Part shown: one piece after another, positions 59,308 through 64,000 of the stretch | Layout of the letters: every line of letters begins with the position of its first letter | Position numbering within the stretch: the stretch's first letter is position 1 | Source: Candidatus Leptovillus affinis | GTDB taxonomy: Bacteria > Chloroflexota > Anaerolineae > Promineifilales > Promineifilaceae | Reading direction: 5' to 3' | Assembly (NCBI GenBank): GCA_016705235.1 | Contig: JADIYP010000001.1 | Coordinates: 496,001-560,000, forward strand | Length of the DNA: 64,000 nt | The notes under the pieces: generated by a model | Database searches by the model: none | The model's input: the letters and a program-made list of their open reading frames with translations, nothing else | Told to the model about the DNA's origin: nothing | Made by a program: the position numbers and the translations under genes

Positions 59308-60894
59308 TCAATCTTTCGTAACCAGTTCCCACTGGCGCACGCCCATTGGCGTGAGGATGTAGTTATGGACGTTTGGCTTCACCAGCGCCGCCGCCAGACT
59401 GTGGGTGGTAAAAACCACCGGCGCTTCATCGACCAGCATCCGTTCGATGTCGGCGTAGAGGCGTAAACGGCCGTCTACATCCGGTTCTACCCGTGCCGCT
59501 TCCAGCAGGGCGTCGATGGCGGCATTGCTAAAACCGCCCACATTTTGCCGCGATTGGCTGTGATACAACACATCCAAAAAGTTTTGCGGGTCAGGGTAAT
59601 CGGCGCACCAACCGCTGTCGAAGAGATTGCCCACGTGCCCGCCGTACAGTTCATCGTAATAGGTAAATGGGTCGATGATTACCGGTTGGATGGTGACGCC
59701 TAAATTTTCCTGCCAGAGGGTGATAACGGCCGTATCATAGCCGCCCACGTCGCCATAACCAGATGTATAGTACGTCAGCGTGGGAAAATCGTCCATGTTT
59801 GCGTAACCGGCGTCGGCCAAAAGTTGGCGCGCCCGCGCCGGATCAAACGGGTAGCCGGTGACGCCGCTGAGACCATACCCAGGCATGCCCGGCGGCAGCG
59901 GCCCCAGGGCCGGCAGCGCGTTACCGTTGGCGAAGGTTTCAATGAGCAAGTCTTTGTCCAGGGCATAATTAAACGCCTGGCGCACGCGCGCATCGTCAAA
60001 CGGCGGGATGCGGTTGTTGAGGCCAATGGTCGAGGTGCAAAGGGTAACGGCCGTGCGCAGTTCCTGGCTAAATGGGTTATTGGGGTCTTGCGTCTGCTCC
60101 AACGTCGCCCCGCCAATGCCCACCAGATCGATTTCGCCCGTCTCGTACATAGACAGCGGCAGGCCCGGTCCCAGTTGGTAGACCACATGGCTTACCCTGG
60201 CCGGTTCCAGATAATAAGCGTCGAACCGCTCCAGCACAATCAGCGAATCGTCATCCCAGCGGGACAGTTTGAAGGGGCCGCTGCCATTGGGATGATGCTG
60301 CCAATCCGCCTGGGTCACATTGGCCTGATCGACCACGTAAGCCACCGGATAGGCCAGCTTGGCCAAAAAGTAGACCACCGGCGCGGTCAGCGTCACTTCC
60401 AGGGTGTGGTCGTCGATGGCTCGCAGGCCGCTGATTTGCGCCGCCTGCCCGGCCAATTTTTCGGCCACCCCGGCAATGTCGCCCAGGTAGGTTTGGGCTG
60501 TGTCGGAACCGAGAGCCGGATCGGTTGCCCGCTCCCAGGCGTAGATGACATCTTGCGCGGTGAGGGCACGGCCGTCATGGAACACCGCGTTTTGGCGCAA
60601 ATAAAAGGTGTACACCAGACCATCATCGCTAACCGTCCAACCGGCGGCCAGTTCCGGCTGCACTTGCAGCGCCGTATCCAACGTCACCAGGCCGCTGAAC
60701 ACATGCCCCAACGGGCTGTCCGGCCCGCCATGCGTCAGCGCCGGGTCCATCGTTTCCGGCTGCCCGTCTACCAGAAAAATGGCGTCGTCGCGGTTGACGC
60801 CAGCCACCGCACCCGACTGCGCCAGATTGAACAGTTGGCAGTTTAGCAGCAGAAACACGCTGCCCAGAAGAAAAAATGCGGCGCGTCGGTTCAT
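59308..60894 (-). CDS. Extracellular solute-binding protein, family 5 (oligopeptide-type)
   Basis: The protein has about 528 residues. Signal peptide with possible lipobox 'LLLNC'. Family 5 features: 'GQPETMDPALTHGG', 'FSGLVTLD', 'AAGWTVSDDGLVYTFYLRQNAVFHDG', 'NGSGPFKLSRWDDD', 'VRQAFNYALDKDLL' and 'WCADYPDPQNFLDVL'. It should bind peptides or other ligands for an ABC importer, but no permease or ATPase genes are adjacent. ATG 60894 overlaps the stop of the upstream peptidase gene by ATGA. Confidence 0.9.
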   Translation of the reverse strand: MNRRAAFFLLGSVFLLLNCQLFNLAQSGAVAGVNRDDAIFLVDGQPETMDPALTHGGPDSPLGHVFSGLVTLDTALQVQPELAAGWTVSDDGLVYTFYLRQNAVFHDGRALTAQDVIYAWERATDPALGSDTAQTYLGDIAGVAEKLAGQAAQISGLRAIDDHTLEVTLTAPVVYFLAKLAYPVAYVVDQANVTQADWQHHPNGSGPFKLSRWDDDSLIVLERFDAYYLEPARVSHVVYQLGPGLPLSMYETGEIDLVGIGGATLEQTQDPNNPFSQELRTAVTLCTSTIGLNNRIPPFDDARVRQAFNYALDKDLLIETFANGNALPALGPLPPGMPGYGLSGVTGYPFDPARARQLLADAGYANMDDFPTLTYYTSGYGDVGGYDTAVITLWQENLGVTIQPVIIDPFTYYDELYGGHVGNLFDSGWCADYPDPQNFLDVLYHSQSRQNVGGFSNAAIDALLEAARVEPDVDGRLRLYADIERMLVDEAPVVFTTHSLAAALVKPNVHNYILTPMGVRQWELVTKD

Positions 60895-62231
60895 TTTGCC
60901 CTCCGGCGTTGGCCAATTTGCCATGATTGCGCGCCCAATACGCCCAACAACAACACGGGAATCATGCCCAGGCCACAAATTTCGATTCTGGGCGCAGCCG
61001 GTTGATCTGGCGGCGGCGCGGCGGCGGCGGCGGGTGTGGGCAGGCTGGCCGGGCGACCCATGGGGGCGATGGTGGGCACGGCGGCGGCGCTGATGGGCGT
61101 GGGCGTGGGCGGATACGGCCGTTCCGGCAGTCCCATCGCCGCCCGCCATGCCGCTTCCAGGCCATCCACATTGAGGCCATAGACCTGCTGCAAGGCCTGG
61201 TCGGCGCTGCGACCGGCGGCCAAAGCCAGCAGCAACTCTTGCATGGGGACACGGCCGTAAGTCGTCAGCAAATAATCAACCACGCTGTAACTCTGGGCGT
61301 AGGCGCTGCCCGCAGCCTCGCTGTGGGCCGGAAAGGAGCCATTCAGACTGCGCAGGGGGGCGAAACTGTTGTCGGCTTGCGCCTGATTTAACGCATCGAG
61401 AATATCGCCGGTGGGTTCGCCTTCGGCGTACATGGCCAACCCTTCCTCCAGCCAGGTGGGGCGGTAGCCGCCTACGCAGCTGCGGGCAAATTGGCCGGTC
61501 ACCAGATGGGCCAATTCGTGGCGCACGGTGCTGCGCCCCCAATCGGCGGCGCTGTCGGGCGTGACGCCGATCAAAATGGTGTTGTATTCGTCGAAAGCCA
61601 CGCCGCCGGCCCAATCTTGCACGTAGAGCACGGCGTCGCGCATGTCGGCGGCGCTGCCGTAGATGTAGAACTGCACGTCGTTTTGCAGTTGGATGCCCAT
61701 GTCGTCTTCCAGGCGGGCCAGCCCGGCGGTAGCCGCTTCCAGCAGCAGCGGTCCTACGTCGCCGCGATACCAGTGCAGCGTCATGCCATCGGCGGCGACA
61801 GTTTGCCAATCAAAGCGATCGTCGCTGAAGGTGAGGCTTTGGCGCGGGGTGGTTGTTTCGTTGCCGGCCGCGTCGGTGAGCGCCCATTCCCACCAGAGGG
61901 TGGTTCCCGGCGGCGGGTTGCCGGAGCGGCTCATGACCCAGGTCCAATCGGCCGTCAGGCCGGCGTCGGTGGCGGTTAGTTCGACGGGAACCTGGGCGGC
62001 GGCGTCCAGGCAGGCGGTTTTGTCTACATCATAACGCAGGGTGGCGCGGGTAACGGCCGTGTCCGCTGGCAGTTCCAGCACAAAGCGCACGTCGTTGGGG
62101 TAGTTGACGAGGGCTTCGTTGCGTAGGGGGGAAACGGCCGTTTGCGCGGCGGCGACGGCCGTCAGGCAGAGCAGCAGGCTCCCGGCCAGGCCCAATTTCA
62201 GGAAAAAGTGTGGTAACCATCTCGCATTCAT
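60891..62231 (-). CDS. Peptidase MA-like metalloprotease with C-terminal membrane anchor
   Basis: The protein has about 446 residues. Signal peptide, an N-terminal beta domain ('WWEWALTDAAGNE'), then the gluzincin site His238-Glu239-x2-His242 in 'VRHELAHLV' with the downstream 'TWLEEGLAMY' that supplies the third ligand (Glu). The C-terminus has a Pro-rich spacer and a TM helix ('MIPVLLLGVLGAQSWQ') followed by basic residues. It is a surface peptidase of the peptidase_MA_2 type. ATGA overlap links it with the solute-binding protein, suggesting a peptide cleavage and uptake pair. Confidence 0.85.
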   Translation of the reverse strand: MNARWLPHFFLKLGLAGSLLLCLTAVAAAQTAVSPLRNEALVNYPNDVRFVLELPADTAVTRATLRYDVDKTACLDAAAQVPVELTATDAGLTADWTWVMSRSGNPPPGTTLWWEWALTDAAGNETTTPRQSLTFSDDRFDWQTVAADGMTLHWYRGDVGPLLLEAATAGLARLEDDMGIQLQNDVQFYIYGSAADMRDAVLYVQDWAGGVAFDEYNTILIGVTPDSAADWGRSTVRHELAHLVTGQFARSCVGGYRPTWLEEGLAMYAEGEPTGDILDALNQAQADNSFAPLRSLNGSFPAHSEAAGSAYAQSYSVVDYLLTTYGRVPMQELLLALAAGRSADQALQQVYGLNVDGLEAAWRAAMGLPERPYPPTPTPISAAAVPTIAPMGRPASLPTPAAAAAPPPDQPAAPRIEICGLGMIPVLLLGVLGAQSWQIGQRRRAK

Positions 62232-62326
62232 AGGCTCTCTGTGCGCCGGGCGGGTAACGGCCGTGGCGCGGGAGCCATTATACATCATGGATGGTGGGTC
62301 TTTCAGGTTTTGTGAATCTGGTCAGC

Positions 62327-62527
62327 AATTCTCAATTTAGATCAGGCATTCGTGCGAACAGGGCAATTTCTTTGCAATTTAGGCTGAATTGTCATTCTGA
62401 GCGGAGTCTGCGGAGCGAAGAATCCCCATGTATTGGTCATTAGGGCTGAACGGGATGCTTCGGAGGATGCTTCGGCAAGCTCAGCACAGGCTCTCAGCAT
62501 GACATATTTCTAGTTAAATTGAGAATT
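62327..62527. repeat. Composite inverted-repeat element
   Basis: Outer arms AATTCTCAATTTA (62327-62339) and TAAATTGAGAATT (62515-62527) are exact inverted repeats. Inside, TGTCATTCTGAG (62390) and CTCAGCATGACA (end 62504) form a second pair. No gene is present. Confidence 0.7.
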
Positions 62528-62541
62528 CCTGGAATCTGGTC

Positions 62542-62631
62542 TAATGCGTGATGCGTGATGCGTGACCAGAGAGGTTTCACGCATCACGTATCACGCATCA
62601 GACCAAACCCCATGAAATCCCAAAGACCCAT
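62542..62631 (-). repeat. Approximately 90-bp element, inverted copy of 29785-29874
   Basis: From ATGCGTGATGCGTG to CATGAAATCCCAAAGACCCA it matches the reverse complement of 29785-29874 with about two differences. Confidence 0.85.
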
Positions 62632-62638
62632 CTTTCAG

Positions 62639-62745
62639 AAAGATCAGGTTGATCTCTGAGGGAGATCAGGTTGATCTTGAACAGAGATCAAGTTGATCTT
62701 GGAGAGACTTCCGGTTGATCTTTCTCAGAGATCAACGCGGGTTTT
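62639..62745. repeat. Cluster of AGATCANNNTGATCT palindromes
   Basis: Three palindromes (62641-62655, 62663-62677, 62685-62699) and a related GGTTGATCT...AGATCAAC hairpin follow one another about 22 bases apart. The layout resembles 55373-55405 with different bases. Confidence 0.75.
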
Positions 62746-62764
62746 TGCAGCATCCCGGCACGAA

Positions 62765-62792
62765 AAAGGGCGCTCCGCAGGGAGCGCCCTTT
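62765..62792. terminator. Hairpin terminator-like sequence
   Basis: AAAGGGCGCTCC pairs with GGAGCGCCCTTT around GCAG. It sits just past the stop of the anchor fragment at 62824 on the minus strand, where it would have terminated that gene; AAAAA precedes it on the plus strand, giving Ts on the minus strand. Confidence 0.7.
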
Positions 62793-62823
62793 GCCAGACA
62801 ATCAATTGGCGAACAGAAGGCGG

Positions 62824-62916
62824 CTAGGCGCGTTTCTGCTCGCGGCGCACGATGAATGTTCCCAGGCTGATGATAGCCAGCGCCAGGAAGGCTACAAACC
62901 CGATGACCGGCAATGC
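62824..62916 (-). pseudogene. C-terminal membrane-anchor fragment of a lost surface protein
   Basis: Thirty codons before a TAG read 'ALPVIGFVAFLALAIISLG' then 'TFIVRREQKRA': a short LPxTG-like start (LPVIG), one TM helix and a basic tail. Upstream in frame, a stop follows within a few codons and base composition drops sharply near 62917, so the rest of the gene was removed. The plus-strand gene at the end of the window has a similar end ('VLGLVIILVLGVISFGFILSRR'-like), split by its frameshifts. Confidence 0.6.
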
Positions 62917-63118
62917 TGAATGAAATCTATTGGTTTATTCTAACTAAATCCGAACGTGGGTTGTTTGCTAGTCAGTTATAATTTCATTGTCATTTGCTGG
63001 AGTAAAGTATAAGTAATAGTTTTTCTATACGGTTAATTCTCATCAAGTCAAATATGTGGTGAGTACCGATACGAAAGCACTAACAACATATCAACAAATA
63101 ATATTAAGGAGTCCCAAA
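62917..63118. other. AT-rich intergenic region
   Basis: No gene seen. AAGGAG at 63106-63111 is the ribosome site of the next gene. The sharp composition change at its left edge suggests a junction. Confidence 0.45.
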
Positions 63119-64000
63119 ATGAAAAATAAGTCCATCAAAAAAGTGTCGGTGTTTTTAGCCTTAGTTATGGCTTTTATGATTACGACCTCGGTTGTTTTTG
63201 CGTTGGTCATTACAGTGGATGGCGACGAAAACCCTGTCGGTGAATGGGGGGCTGACCCTCAAGGTTGTACAATAGGTACAACAGGATGTAGTCGTTTGGT
63301 TACTGACGGACAAGATGTTTTCGATCAATCAAGTAATCCATATCTGTATTACGATATTGATGATTTCCATGTTACCAATGATGGAACGAATTTTTATATG
63401 CGCGTTGATTTTTTTGGAAAACGGCACCGCAGCACAAAATACATTTGTTTTCACTGTAAATAGTCGCCCTATTTTCACCATTTGCATGGATATAGACAGT
63501 AGTGCAAGTACAGGCTGTTAGCACGCCCTACGGTAACTGTGATGGCAGAAGGCGGAGTATGACGGGCGTTGATTATTATATGAGTTTACTGCACGAATTG
63601 ATCAGATCTTTCCAATAGTCGGGGATCATCGATGTTTGTCGATGGATCGTGTGCTCAAACTACCCAAACCCCCTCATTCGGCTAAAATGCCATCCAGCTG
63701 GTCCATGGAAGTCGGTATTCCATTGGCTTCCTCTAGGAATGATAGGAAGCACTATGCCCAGGCGGCGGCACACAACCATGTACATACCAGCTTGGAGGCT
63801 TCTATGACAATGGCATCGAACCCACAGATGATAGTGTCCCCAACAACGGATTTGTTACTGGTACATTTGGAGATGGCAGCCCAACAGCGATTTCCTTACA
63901 AGCCTTCAATGCCGTAAATGCAAACAATGGGATAGTACTCGGTCTCGTGATCATTCTTGTTTTGGGCGTGATTAGCTTCGGTTTCATCCTCTCTCGCCGC
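63119..64000 (+). pseudogene. Secreted membrane-anchored protein, interrupted by several frameshifts, running off the window
   Basis: ATG 63119 with AAGGAG seven bases upstream. A signal peptide ('VFLALVMAFMITTSVVFA') is followed by an acidic beta-rich domain ('GCTIGTTGCSRLVTDGQDVF', 'YYDIDDFHVTNDGTNFYMRV'). Near 63420 one extra A shifts the frame; restored, it continues 'GNGTAAQNTFVFTVNSRP' to 'SASTGC'. Further shifts lie near 63520-63760. The final frame reads 'YDNGIEPTDDSVPNNGFVTG' and then a C-terminal TM plus Arg-Arg at the edge. Several indels in A/T runs may be consensus errors or decay. Function unknown. Confidence 0.6.

Noticed and set aside
62756..62800. tRNA-like hairpin
   Set aside because: Only one stem is present; no cloverleaf, anticodon arm or CCA. 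No tRNA was found elsewhere in the window by eye.

Overview
The window is a gene-dense piece of a GC-rich bacterial chromosome, most likely from Chloroflexota (Anaerolineae or a related class). This is inferred from gene style, not from a marker tree. The signs are many Thr/Pro-rich linkers on exported proteins, lipoproteins without any outer-membrane genes, two large GT-C/DUF2723 glycosyltransferases with C-terminal beta domains, a sugar ABC system, a large STAND ATPase regulator and several toxin-antitoxin pairs. The strongest genome-wide signature is the palindrome ACGGCCGT. I counted at least 45 copies by eye in the first 23.5 kb, in genes and between them, and it recurs along most of the window.

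Layout. 0-4 kb: the end of ftsK, a ubiE/menG methyltransferase, a thioredoxin-fold lipoprotein whose first active-site Cys is an in-frame TGA, a P-loop kinase-like protein and an SDR. 4.3-7.2 kb: an AT-richer block (nucleotidyltransferase pair and a nuclease-helicase of the DUF2075 type) that lacks the palindrome and looks acquired. 7.4-12.3 kb: a tandem repeat array, two VapC-type toxin-antitoxin modules and a broken glycosyltransferase. 12.3-20.5 kb: YjbQ, an ECF sigma factor, a DUF2723 glycosyltransferase, an SDR, a cold-shock gene behind a leader terminator, an FKBP isomerase, a Bax-inhibitor-like protein and an aminotransferase pair. 21-27 kb: a STAND/TPR regulator and a large P-domain surface protein. 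28-31 kb: a sugar ABC importer without its ATPase. 31-37 kb: a BrnT/BrnA-like pair, a lipoprotein, and an S9 peptidase overlapping a response-regulator adenylyl cyclase.

37.5-40.6 kb holds a three-gene cassette (circularly permuted ATP-grasp, RimK-like ATP-grasp, esterase) that looks like a small peptide- or amide-forming pathway. 40.7-47.9 kb carries DegV, prfA, a MaoC dehydratase, a class A penicillin-binding protein and a HAD hydrolase. 47.9-52.9 kb encodes two ABC half-exporters that look like the two unequal halves of one heterodimer, with an MFS gene between them. 53-62.3 kb has an APC permease fused to two UspA domains, a class V aminotransferase, an alpha/beta hydrolase, a TauE-like permease, an anchored Thr/Pro-linker protein, and a solute-binding protein overlapping a peptidase-MA protein. 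The last 1.7 kb is repeats, a C-terminal anchor fragment and a frameshifted secreted protein running off the window.

Intergenic spaces are packed with short non-coding repeats: a 109-bp cruciform-forming element (five copies), 60-70 bp inverted-repeat units built on CCCCAAGGGTTT (single and in arrays), an approximately 90-bp element present as inverted copies 33 kb apart, and others. No transposase, rRNA, tRNA or CRISPR array was seen. Several frameshifts (dsbA-like gene, glycosyltransferase, terminal gene) could be real decay or consensus errors.
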